64,000 nucleotides of DNA from Hydractinia symbiolongicarpus (lineage: Eukaryota > Cnidaria > Hydrozoa > Anthoathecata > Hydractiniidae), in the NCBI RefSeq assembly GCF_029227915.1, contig NC_079877.1:34747851-34811850 (forward strand). Direction: 5' to 3'. Every line of letters starts with the position of its first letter. The first letter of the stretch is position 1. Shown here one piece after another: positions 16,247 through 26,650 of the stretch. The notes under the pieces are model-generated. The model was not told the origin of the DNA. It did not search any database and was given only the letters and a program-made list of their open reading frames with translations. The translations under genes and the position numbers were made by a program.

Positions 16247-16987
16247 ATGACTTCGAGAAATACCTTTGCTGAATTAAGAAAACTCGCTAAGGAACGCGGT
16301 CTACATGGCTACGCAAAGCTCAGAAAGGCCGAGATTATCGAATTATTGGGACCAACTACCGTTTCAGCACCGGTTGGACCGGTACCCATGCCGAGACCCT
16401 CGAGACCCGTACCGGTGTCGAGACCTAGACCGAGACCGAGACCGAGACCGGCACCTAGACCGGTGTCGAGACCGATACCGGCACCTAGATACACCGGACC
16501 GCCTAGACTCTACAGCCCTTTACCAACATCTAGACCCACCATACATGTACCACCTACATCAATCAAATCTCTGGGGAGTTTTCTAGGATCCGATGGATCT
16601 GTACCCATACCAACACCGAGACCGAGACCTAGACCATTTGGATCTGGCTCTGACATGGATATTTTTGAGCAGGAAGAAATGGCTAAAACCAGACCTATAG
16701 TGAAAAGCAAGTTGATTGAATGGAGAGACTGGTTGACGAAACATGTACCTAAGGCTATTAAGGATAAAACAACAAAAGCTTTCAAAACCATGAAGGATAA
16801 GATCATGGGTTTGTATAAAAAGGGCAGTGGAGAGGAAGAGGTGGAAGAGGTGAAAGAGGTGGAAGAGGTGAAAGAGGAAAACCCCTTTACCCCCATTGAG
16901 GAGGCGTTTGACCGTTCATACAAACGTTTCAAGATAAACTCGGATGGTAAGAAGAGGAATGTCAAGGTTCTTTCTCAAACAGCTTAA
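16247..16987 (+). CDS. SAP-domain, Pro/Arg-rich protein leading into the polymerase frame
   Basis: 246 aa. Residues about 6-34 form a SAP/Rho-N module (FAELRKLAKERGLHGYAKLR), almost the same as the first repeat of the RING protein. Residues about 44-82 are a Pro-Arg dipeptide tract encoded by AGACCG-type repeats, residues about 150-190 are Lys-rich, and an acidic Glu/Val/Lys repeat follows (about 194-209). In related elements, as I recall, this kind of region is the N-terminal part of the polymerase polyprotein. Here it ends at 16987 while the polymerase is open in the +1 frame from 16938, so the two overlap for about 50 bp. It may be a separate DNA-binding protein, a frameshift product or the result of a one-base mutation. 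Confidence 0.75.
   Translation: MTSRNTFAELRKLAKERGLHGYAKLRKAEIIELLGPTTVSAPVGPVPMPRPSRPVPVSRPRPRPRPRPAPRPVSRPIPAPRYTGPPRLYSPLPTSRPTIHVPPTSIKSLGSFLGSDGSVPIPTPRPRPRPFGSGSDMDIFEQEEMAKTRPIVKSKLIEWRDWLTKHVPKAIKDKTTKAFKTMKDKIMGLYKKGSGEEEVEEVKEVEEVKEENPFTPIEEAFDRSYKRFKINSDGKKRNVKVLSQTA
16938..16987 (+). other. Frame overlap between SAP/Pro-Arg ORF and polymerase
   Basis: The upstream frame stops at TAA 16985-16987; the polymerase frame has its last upstream stop at 16935-16937 and a Met at 16944. A change by +1 anywhere in this stretch would join them. No classical slippery heptamer is evident. Alternatives are reinitiation at 16944 or a recent indel. Confidence 0.7.
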
Positions 16988-19900
16988 GCCTATCGTTAAG
17001 AGGTTGATGAAGGAAGTGCTCAGGCAGAAGAAGTCGCTGAAGACTCAGGCTACACTGTGGGTGAAATGGGTAAAGGAGGACACCGGCTCGACCGATGCCC
17101 CACGTGTATATGTTGACAAAGCGTTCAATAGCTATATTGAGGTATTACATTCCAACGATGACATTTCTAATGTTTTTGATCGGATCCGTAATAAGATAAT
17201 CGAGCAGATTGACAACCCTGCTCTACCCGCCAGTGGGTTCACAATCGATAAAATCTTGCATATGCATGTGGACTTTCATAAGCTAAAATTAACGAGAGGT
17301 AGTTCTTACTTACCGCTACCCAAGAATTTCAGTGGAAAGCGATCTGTGATTAACCCACATAACGAGGATGAAGAATGCTTCAAATGGGCCGTTATCGCTG
17401 CTCTCAATCATGATAAGATTGATAATCATCCTGAACGAATCTCAAACCTTAAGAAGTTTGAAGACAAGTGCAATTGGGGTGGCCTAACTTTCCCAATGGC
17501 TCTAAACAAGATAGATTTATTTGAGAGAAGGAACCCTGATATCGCCGTGCATGTTTTGACAAAAGATGACATAGAGGGTGTCTATATGTGTCGAAAGTCG
17601 AAGCATCTTGACCGGGATGAGACGGTTGTTTTGTTTTTACTGTGTGAAGGGGATAAGAGGCATTATATCGCTGTTAAGAACCTGAGCGGTGTCCTGAGCA
17701 AGGCCAACTCAAAGCATGAACATAAAGAGCATTATTGCTTGAATTGTCTCTCTGGTTTTCCAAGCGAACGGAAAAGGGATGAGCACTTTGAGTATTGTAA
17801 GAATAACGATGCCGTTAATATTCAACTCCCTAAGGAGGGTAGCACCTTAACCTTCACCCACGGTCAGTACCAGCTCAAAGCCCCATTCATCATGTATGCT
17901 GATTTTGAAGCTTTTACAAAACCTGAAGAGATAGAGTGTGGATCGTCCACCGAGAAAGTTGGTAAACATATCCCCACCGGATTCTGTTGTTATAGTAAAT
18001 ATGCTCATGGTGAAGTTTTGGACCCTCTGAAGCTTTACCGTGGTGATGACTGTGTTCCGCGCTTTGTGGATCATGTGGTTTCCGAGGCGAAAAGGTTATA
18101 CAACATGTTTCCACAACTTGGTATGCAAGATCTAACCGATGAAGAACTTGATGGATATGAAAATTCCATCAAGTGCCACATCTGTATGAGAGAATTTGGT
18201 GATGATGACATCAAGGTCAGGGATCACTGTCATTTTACCGGAAAGTTTCGTGGATCGGCACACATGGAATGTAATCTCCGTTACAAGGTGCCTAATTATA
18301 TTCCGGTTGTCTTCCATAATCTGAGCGGATATGATGCGCATCTATTTATCAAAGAGCTTGCGAAGAAGTATGGAGAAGGTGGTATGAGTGTAATCGCTGA
18401 AAATAAAGAGAAATATATCTCTTTCTCCACCGATGTTAAGGTTGGTGAATACACCAACAAAAATGGTGAGACCAAAGACAAAAAGATAAAGCTGAGATTC
18501 ATCGATTCATTTAGATTTATGTCAAGAGGATTAGGTTCCTTGGTTGACAATCTATCCGATGATCAGTGTAAAAACCTTAGAAAATTCTTCAATGATGAGC
18601 AATTCAACATAATGAGAAGGAAGGGTGTATACCCATATGAGTATGTTGATTTATTCGATAGGTTTAATGAAACCAGGCTTCCTTCGAAAGATGACTTTTA
18701 TAGCAAGTTGAACATGAATGGTATCAGCGATGCTGATTATGCGCATGCCCAGAAGGTGTGGAAGGACATGAAAGTTGAAAATATGGGCGTTTATCATGAT
18801 ATCTATCTCAAGACGGATGTTCTGCTTATGAGTGATGTGTTTGAGACATTCAGAGAGACATGTTTGAAAAACTATAAACTAGATCCCGCTCATTTTTACA
18901 CGGCCCCCGGATTAGCTTGGCAGGCATGCCTGAAAAAGACAGATGTTAAGCTGGATTTGTTGTCAGATATGGATATGTTACTGTTTGTGGAGATGGGTAT
19001 TAGGGGCGGTCTCTGTCAGGCCGTTCACAGACACGCGAAGGCAAATAATCCATATATGGGTGAAATGTATAATACTTCGGAAGATACAACCTATCTACAG
19101 TATCTTGATGCTAACAATCTGTATGGATGGGCTATGATACAGAAGATGCCCACCGGGGGGTTTGAGTGGGATGGTTCCGGTAAATTTACACCCGAACTCA
19201 TTTCAGAGTTGGCTGTGGAAAACGGTGAAAAGGGGTACATGCTTGAGGTTGATGTTAGATATCCACATAATCTTCATGACACACATAACGATCTTCCTTT
19301 CATGCCTGAGAGGAAGGTTATCAATGGTGTCGAGAAGCTGACACCATGTCTTTCAGACAAGAGGAACTATGTGATTCATATCCGTGCGCTTGCTCAAGCT
19401 TTGAATCACGGTCTTGTTCTGGATAAGGTTCATAGGGTACTGAGGTTTGATCAGAGCGCATGGTTGAAACCTTACATCGACTTCAATACACAGCTGCGCA
19501 CGGAGTCAAAGAATGACTTTGAAAAGGATTTCTTCAAGCTGATGAACAATTCCGTCTTTGGTAAGACAATGGAGAATCAGCGAAGACAGAAGGATATACG
19601 TTTGGCCACCAACCAAAAAAATTATGAGAAAATGGTGATGAAGCCAAACTTCAGGGGTGCAATCCGTTTCTCGGAAACACTGATGGGGATAGAGATGTCC
19701 AAGATCAAGATCAAAATGAACAAACCGATCTACCTCGGCCCCACAATCCTCCATCTATCCAAGATGATTATGTATGAGTTCCACCATGATTACATGAGAC
19801 CGAAATATGGTGATGATGTGAAGCTTTGCTACATGGATACGGATTCATTCGTTTACCATATAAAAACAGACGACTTCTACAAAGATATCGCGAACGATGT

Positions 19901-20318
19901 GCCTGCGAGATTTGACACTTCTGGGTATGATAGTAAAGATGACAGACCTCTACCATTAGGTTTGAATAAAAAGATCATTGGGCTGATGAAGGACGAGTTG
20001 GGTGGTAAGGTGATGACTGAGTTTGTAGCCCTAAGAGCTAAGACCTACGCATACAAACAGCTATGTGGTAGGGAGGGTAAGAGATGTAAGGGGGTGAAGA
20101 AATGCGTGGTGAGGGAGACCATAGGTTTCGATGACTATAAGAGATGCCTGTTTGAGGGTGAGAACATTTACAGAACCCAAATGACCTTTCAATCGATTAA
20201 GCATGATGTTCACACGGTGAAAACAAACAAACTGGCGCTCAATGCCGATGATGATAAACGCATAATTTTGGAAGATGGTATTACCACACTGGCAAGAGGA
20301 CATTATAGACACACATAA
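16944..20318 (+). CDS. polB: Protein-primed-type family B DNA polymerase
   Basis: 1,124 aa. The N-terminal extension has a DEECFKW motif (Cys145) and HY (His240), then a zinc-finger-like C265-x2-C268-x12-H281-x3-C285. Exonuclease motifs: Exo I DFE (Asp320, Glu322), Exo II NLSGYD (Asp464), Exo III YLKTD (Asp625). Between Exo I and II lies a recombination-endonuclease VII-like zinc/HNH motif: C411-x2-C414, DHCH (427-430), H440-x2-CN (443-444). Polymerase motifs: A DANNLYG (Asp722), B KLMNNSVFG (865-873), C MDTDS (Asp965, Asp967) and KTY (1033-1035). All catalytic positions are present. It should copy the element from its TIRs. The C terminus is short and its last codons (from 20305) lie in the right TIR. 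Confidence 0.96.
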   Translation: MVRRGMSRFFLKQLKPIVKRLMKEVLRQKKSLKTQATLWVKWVKEDTGSTDAPRVYVDKAFNSYIEVLHSNDDISNVFDRIRNKIIEQIDNPALPASGFTIDKILHMHVDFHKLKLTRGSSYLPLPKNFSGKRSVINPHNEDEECFKWAVIAALNHDKIDNHPERISNLKKFEDKCNWGGLTFPMALNKIDLFERRNPDIAVHVLTKDDIEGVYMCRKSKHLDRDETVVLFLLCEGDKRHYIAVKNLSGVLSKANSKHEHKEHYCLNCLSGFPSERKRDEHFEYCKNNDAVNIQLPKEGSTLTFTHGQYQLKAPFIMYADFEAFTKPEEIECGSSTEKVGKHIPTGFCCYSKYAHGEVLDPLKLYRGDDCVPRFVDHVVSEAKRLYNMFPQLGMQDLTDEELDGYENSIKCHICMREFGDDDIKVRDHCHFTGKFRGSAHMECNLRYKVPNYIPVVFHNLSGYDAHLFIKELAKKYGEGGMSVIAENKEKYISFSTDVKVGEYTNKNGETKDKKIKLRFIDSFRFMSRGLGSLVDNLSDDQCKNLRKFFNDEQFNIMRRKGVYPYEYVDLFDRFNETRLPSKDDFYSKLNMNGISDADYAHAQKVWKDMKVENMGVYHDIYLKTDVLLMSDVFETFRETCLKNYKLDPAHFYTAPGLAWQACLKKTDVKLDLLSDMDMLLFVEMGIRGGLCQAVHRHAKANNPYMGEMYNTSEDTTYLQYLDANNLYGWAMIQKMPTGGFEWDGSGKFTPELISELAVENGEKGYMLEVDVRYPHNLHDTHNDLPFMPERKVINGVEKLTPCLSDKRNYVIHIRALAQALNHGLVLDKVHRVLRFDQSAWLKPYIDFNTQLRTESKNDFEKDFFKLMNNSVFGKTMENQRRQKDIRLATNQKNYEKMVMKPNFRGAIRFSETLMGIEMSKIKIKMNKPIYLGPTILHLSKMIMYEFHHDYMRPKYGDDVKLCYMDTDSFVYHIKTDDFYKDIANDVPARFDTSGYDSKDDRPLPLGLNKKIIGLMKDELGGKVMTEFVALRAKTYAYKQLCGREGKRCKGVKKCVVRETIGFDDYKRCLFEGENIYRTQMTFQSIKHDVHTVKTNKLALNADDDKRIILEDGITTLARGHYRHT

Positions 20319-20327
20319 CACTATAAT
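20302..20327. terminator. Inverted repeat around the polymerase stop codon
   Basis: ATTATAG (20302-20308) and CTATAAT (20321-20327) pair over 7 bp around a 12-nt loop holding the stop TAA (20316-20318). It could mark the 3' end of the polymerase transcript. The support is weaker than for the 11-bp hairpins. Confidence 0.35.
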
Positions 20328-20537
20328 TGTGGGACACGACAGATGAGGGTGGGGAGGGACCCATGGGGAGGGGAGGGAGGGGACACGGTGGGGGTTGGGG
20401 CGGATCCGGACATTCGTAGGTGCTAACGGATTTTATGGACTCTTCTATCGTTGATTTGACGGGGATGGCCTATAATTTGACGTGGAATGGTAAAGTGCCA
20501 ACGGGGTCTGTCCTAACATCGGTATTTTCCTATCTCT
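20305..20537 (-). repeat. Right terminal inverted repeat (233 bp)
   Basis: Reverse complement of 5776-6008 with three mismatches. It begins inside the last codons of the polymerase gene and ends CCTATCTCT next to the target duplication. The G-rich strand is the plus strand here. Confidence 0.97.
20365..20382 (+). other. G-quadruplex-capable tract in right TIR
   Basis: GGGGAGGGGAGGGAGGGG, four G-runs with single-base loops, within a G-rich stretch from about 20346 to 20402. Mirror of 5931-5948, placed 155 bp from the element end in both TIRs. Confidence 0.7.
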
Positions 20538-20542
20538 GGTCG
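20538..20542. repeat. Right target-site duplication, GGTCG
   Basis: Identical to 5771-5775. The satellite sequence continues in register (CACAGTAAAAAATGAC), completing the monomer interrupted at 5775. Confidence 0.93.
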
Positions 20543-23500
20543 CACAGTAAAAAATGACTTATTTATCTAAGTTTTTAAATGAAGCTCTTCCACTGCGCCA
20601 AGTGTAATCGCTGAGTTCCAACAATCATGTCAAAATAAGAAGAATGTTATTTTTTGGGGTCCAGTTGGCCCACTTATCACATTTATAAGGTCACAGGCCA
20701 AAGCTACCTCAATTAAGCTCCACAGTCAATAATTTCATTGTTAAAAGCGATATAACTTAGTAATATCGGAGAAATGTCACTAAATACATGTTGTACGAAT
20801 ATGTGACGCAACCGTTGTAACTCAAACGGATTAATACCGCCAAAAAACCAATTAAATGTAGTTTTTGAGAATGCCTCTTTTTCTTCAGCGCGCGCTAACG
20901 GCTAGGATTGGTCCCACAGTAAAAAATGACTTATTTATCTGAATTTTTAAATAAAGCGCTACCACAGCGCCCAGTGTAATCGCTGAGTTCCAGCAATCAT
21001 GTCAAATTAAGAAGAATGTTATTTCTTGTAGTCAAAATTGCTCATTTATCACATTTATAAGGTCAAAGTCTAAAATCAGTTCAATTAAGTCCCACAGTCA
21101 ATCGTTTCACTGTTGAAAGCGATACAATTTAGTAATACCGGAAGAAAATCACTAAATACATGTTGGTGCGAATATATGACGCAACCGTTGCAACTCAAAC
21201 GGATTAAAACTGTTAGAAGGTCAATGAAATGTAGTTTTTGAAACTGTCACAATTTTTCAGCGCGCGATAACGGCTAGGATTGGTCGCACAGTAAAAAATG
21301 ACTTATTTATCTAAGTTTTTAAATGAAGCGCTTCCACTGCGCCAAGTGTAATCGCTGAGTTCCAACAATCATGTCAAAATAAGAAGAATGTTATTCTTTG
21401 GGGTCCAGTTGGCCCACTTATCACATTTATAAGGTCACAGGCCAAAGCTAGCTCACTTAAACTCCACAGTCAATCATTTCATTGTTAAAAGCGATATAAC
21501 TTAGTAATAACCGAGAAATGTCACTAAATACATGTTGTACGAATATGTGACGCAACCGTTGTAACTCAAACGGATTAATACCGCCAAAAAACCAATTAAA
21601 TGTAGTTTTTGAGAATGCCTCTTCTTCTTCAGCGCGCGCTAACGGCTAGGATTGGTCCCACAGTAAAATATGACTTATTTATCTGAATTTTTAAATAAAG
21701 CGCTACCACAGCGCCCAGTGTAATCGCTGAGTTCCAGCAATCATGTCAAATTAAGAAGAATGTTATTTCTTTTAGTCAAAATTGCTCATTTATCACATTT
21801 ATAAGGTCAAAGTCTAAAATCAGTTCAATTAAGTCCCACAGTCAATCGTTTCACTGTTGAAAGGGATACAATTTAGTAATACCGGAAGAAAATCACTAAA
21901 TACATGTTGGTACAAATATGTGTCCCAACCGTTGTAACTCAAACGGACTGACACCGTTAGAACGTCATTCAAATGTAGTTTTTGAAACTGTCGCTATTTT
22001 TTCAGCGCGCGACAACGGCTACGATTGGTCCCACAGTAAAGAATGACTTATTTATCTAAATTTTTAAATGAAGCGCTACCACAGCGCCCAGTGTAATCGC
22101 TGAGTTCCGGCAATCATGTCAATTTAAGAAGAATGTTAGTTCTTGTAGTCAAACTGGCTCATTTATCACATTTATAAGGTCAAAGTCCAAAATCAGTTCA
22201 ATTAAGTCCCACAGTCAATCATTTCACTGTTGAAAGCGATACAACTTAGTAATACCGGAAGAAAATCACTAAATACTTGTTGGTACGGATATGTGACGCA
22301 ACTGTTGTAACTCAAACGGACTGATACCGTTAGAAAGTCATTCAAATGTAGTTTTTGAAACTGTCTCTATTTCTTCAGCGCGCGCTAACGGCTAGGATTG
22401 GTCCCACAGTAAAAAATGACTTATTAATCTTAATTCTTAAATAAAGCGCTACCACAGCACCCAGTGTAATCGCTGAGTTCCAGCAATCATGTCAAATTAA
22501 GAACACTGTTATTTCTTGTAGTCCAGTTGGCTCACTTTTCACATTTATAAGGTTACAGTCCAGAATGAGATCAATTAAGTCCCACAGTCAATCGTTTCAC
22601 TGTTAAAAGCGATACAACTTAGTAATATCGTTAAAAAATATCTAAACACATATTGGTACGAATATGTGACGCAACCATTGTAACTCAAACGGATTGACAC
22701 CGTTAGAAAGTTAATGAAATGTAGTTATGGAAACTATCTCTACTTCTTCAGCGCAAACTAACAGCTAGGGTTGGTCACACAGTAAAAAGTGACTTATTTA
22801 TCTTAATTTTTAAATAAATCGCTACAACAGCGCCCAGTGTAATCGCTGAGTTCCAGCACTCATGTCAAGTTAAAGACAACGTTATTTCTTGTAGTCAAAC
22901 TGGCATACTTATCACATTTATAAGGTCAAAGTCCACAATCAGTTCAATAAAGTCCCACAGTCAATTGTTTCACTGTTAAAAGCGATGCAACCGAGTAATA
23001 TGAGAAAAATATGGCTAAATACAAGTTGGTACGAATATGTCAGGCAACCGTTGTAACTGAAGCGGATTGATACCGTTAGAAAATCAATGAAATGTGGTTT
23101 TTGAAACTGTCGCTATTTCTTCAGCGCGAACTAACGGCTAGGACTGGTCCCACATTAGAAAATGACTTATTTATCTTGATTTTTAAATAAAGCGCTACCA
23201 CAGCACCCAGTGTAATCGCTGAGTTCCAGCAATCATGTCAACTTAAGAACACTGTTATTTCTTGTAGTCCAGTTGGCTCACTTTTCAGACTTATAAGGTC
23301 ACAGTCCAGAATGAGATCAATTAAGTCCCACAGTCAATCGTTTCACTGTTAAAAGCGATACAGTCTAGTAATATCTGAACACTATCGCTAAATACATGTT
23401 GGTACGAATATGTGACGCAGCCGTAGTAACTCAAACGGATTTATACCGCTAGAAAGTCAATGAAATGTAGTCTTTGAAACTGTTCCTATTCATTCAGCGC

Positions 23501-26500
23501 GCGCTAACGGCCAGGATTGGTCCCACAGTAAAAAAAGACTTTTTCATCTAAATTTTTAAATAAAGCGCTACCACAGAGCTTAATGTAATCGCGGTATTCC
23601 AGCAATCATGTCAAATTAAAAAGAATGTTATTCCTTTGAGACCATTTGGCTCATTTATCACATTTATAAGGTCACAGTCCAGAATCAGTTCAGTTAAGTC
23701 CCACAGTCAATCGTTTCACTGTTAAAAGCGATAGAACTTAGTAATATTGGAAAAAAATCACTAACTACATGTTGGTACGCATATGTGCCGAAACTGTTGT
23801 AACTCAAACGGACTGATACCGTTAGAAAGTCATTGAAATTTGGTTTTTGAAACTGTCGCTATTTCTTCAGCGCGCGATAACGGCTAGGACTCGTCCCACA
23901 GTAAAAAATGACTGATTTATTTAAATTTTATAATGAAGTGCTACCACAGGGCCCAGTGTAATCGCTGAGTTCCGGCAATTATGTCAAATTAAGAAGAATG
24001 TTATTTCTTGGATCCAGTTGACTCACTTATCACATTTATAAGGTCACAGGCCAAACTTATTTCAATTAAGTTCCACAGGCAATCGTTTCACTGTTAAAAG
24101 CGAAGCAACCTAGTAATATGAGAAAAATATGGCAAAATACAAGTTGGTACGAATATGTCACGCAACCGTTGTAACTGAAGCGGATTGATACCGTTAGAAA
24201 ATCAATAAAATGTGTTTTTTGAAACTGTCGCTATTTCTTCACCGCGAAAAGAAAATGACTTATTTATCTAAATTTTTAAAGAAGGCGCTACCAGAGATCC
24301 TAGTGTAATCGCTGAATTCCAGCAATCAAGTTGAATTAAGAAGAATGTTATTCCTTGGAGTCCAATTGGCTCATTTATCACATTTACAAGGTCGCAGTCC
24401 AAAGTTACTTCAATTAAGTCCCAGAGTCAATCGTTTCACTGTTAAAAGCGATATAACTTAGTAATATCCGAAAAAAATCACTAAATACATGTTGGTACGA
24501 CTATGTGACACAACTGTTGTAACTCAAACGGATTGATATCACCAAGAAGTCAATGAAATGTAGTCTTTTAGAATGTCTCCACTTCATCAGCGCGAACTAA
24601 CGGCTAGGAATGGTCCCACATTAGAAAATGACTTATTTATCTTAATTTTTTAATAAAGCGCTACTACAGCACCCAGTGTAATTGCTGAGTTCCAGCAATT
24701 ATGTCAAATTAAGAACACTGTTATTTCTTGTAGTCAAACTGGCTCATTTATCACATTTATAAGGTCAAAGTCCAAAATCAGTTCAATTAAGTCCCAGAGT
24801 CAATCGTTTCACTGTTAAAAGCAATGTAACCTAGTAATATCAGAAAAATATCCCTAAATACATGTGGGGACGAATATGTCACGCAACCGTTGTAACTGAA
24901 GCGGATTGATACCGTTAGAAAATCAATAAAATGTGGTTTTTGAAACTGTCGCTATTTTTTCACCGCGAACTAACGGTTAGGACTGGTCCCACATTAGAAA
25001 ATGACTTATTTATCTAAATTTTTAAAGAAGGCGCTACCAGAGATCCTAGTGTAATTCCTGAAATCCAGCAATCATGTCGAATTAAGAAGAATGTTATTCC
25101 TTGGAGTCCAATTGGCTCATCTATCACATTTATAAGTTCACAGTCCAGAATCAGTTCAATTAAGTCCCAGAGTCAATCGTTTCACTGTTAAAAGCGATAT
25201 AACTTAGTAACATCCGAAAAATATCACTAAATACATGTTGGTACGAATATGTGACGCAACCGTTGTAACTCAAACGGATTGATACCAGCAAGAACTCAAT
25301 GAAATGTAGTTTTTGAGAAACTCTCTATTTCTTCAGCGAGTGCTAACGGCCAGAATTGGTCCCACAGTAAAAAAAGACTTATTTATCTAAATTTTTAAAT
25401 AAAGCGCTACCACAGAGCCTTGTGTAATTCCTGAAATCCAGCAATCATGTCGAATTAAGAAGAATGTTATTCCTTGGAGTCCAATTGGCTCATCTATCAC
25501 ATTTATAAGGTCACAGTCCAGAATCAGTTCAATTAAGTCGCACAGTCAATCGTTTCACTGTTTAAAGCGATACAACTTAGTAATATCGGAAAAAAGTCAC
25601 TAAATACAGGTTGGTACGTGTGACGCATCCGTTGTAACTCAAACGGATTGACAACGTTAGAAAGTCCATGAAATGTAGTTTTTGAAACTGTCTCTATTTC
25701 TTCAGCGCGAACTAACCGCTAGGATTAGTCCCACAGTAAAAAATGATTTACTTATCTTAATTTTTTAATAAAGCGCTACCACAGCACCCAGTGTAATTGC
25801 TGAGTTCCAGCAATTATGTCAAATTAAGAACACTGTTATTTCTTGTAGTCAAACTGGCTCATTTATCACATTTATAAGGTCAAAGTCCAAAATCAGTTCA
25901 ATTAAGTCCCAGAGTCAATCGCTTCACTGTTAAAAGCAATGTAACCTAATAATAGCGAAAAAATATCGCTAAATACATGTTGGTACAAGTATGTGACCCA
26001 ACAGTTGTAACTCAAACGGATTGATACCGCCAAGAAGTAAATGAAATGTAGTCTTTTAGAATGTCTCTATTTTTTCAGCGCTTGCTGACGGCCAGGCTTG
26101 GTCCCACAGTAAAAAAAGACTTATTTATCTAAATTTTTAAAGAAAGCGCTACCACAGATCCTAATGTAATCGCTGAATTCCAGCAATCATGTCGAATTAA
26201 GAAGAATGTTATGCCTTGGAGTCCAATTGGCTCATTTATCACATTTATAAGGTCGCAGTCCAAAGTTACTTCAATGAAGTCCCAGAGTCAATTGTTTCAC
26301 TGTTAAAAGCGATATAACTTAGTAATATCGGAAAAAAGTCACTAAATACATGTTGGTACGAATATGTGACGCAACCATTGTAACTCAAACGGATTGACAA
26401 CGTTATAAAGTCCATGAAATGTAGTTTTTGAAACTGTCTCTATTTCTTCAGCGCGGACTAACAGCTAGGATTGGTCCCACAGTAAAAAATGACTTATTTA

Positions 26501-26650
26501 TCTTAATTTTTAAATAATGCGCTACCACAGCGCCCAGTGTAATCTCTGAGTTCCAGCAATCATGTCAAATTAAGAACACTGTTATTTCTTGTAGTCAAAC
26601 TGGGTCATTTATAATGTCAAAGTCCAAAATCCGTTCAATTAGGTCCCACA

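Larger units (their letters stand above)
5776..20537. mobile_element. Polinton/Maverick (adintovirus-like) element, complete
   Basis: A 14,762-bp unit bounded by 233-bp terminal inverted repeats starting 5'-AGAGATAGG and flanked by a 5-bp duplication, inserted in satellite DNA. It encodes the hallmark set of self-synthesising virus-like transposons: family B DNA polymerase, FtsK/HerA-type packaging ATPase, major capsid protein and a penton-like minor capsid protein, plus about a dozen accessory proteins. Genes are closely packed on both strands with gaps mostly under 60 bp and no obvious introns. I could not find a retroviral-type integrase or an adenain-like protease. Near-identical TIRs, a perfect target duplication and mostly intact frames point to a fairly recent insertion. 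The one possible lesion is the frame offset before the polymerase (16938-16987). Confidence 0.95.

Noticed and set aside
16305-16586. Alternative frames over the Pro-Arg tract (Arg/Asp-rich and Gly/Leu-rich products)
   Set aside because: They arise from the AGACCG repeat, which stays open in several frames; only the frame with the SAP module is supported.
16947-16982. A GTAAG...CAG stretch with a pyrimidine tract that looks like a tiny intron at the SAP/polymerase junction
   Set aside because: It would be 36 nt, too short for a normal animal intron, and being a multiple of three it does not change the frame; the same stop codon would still be met.
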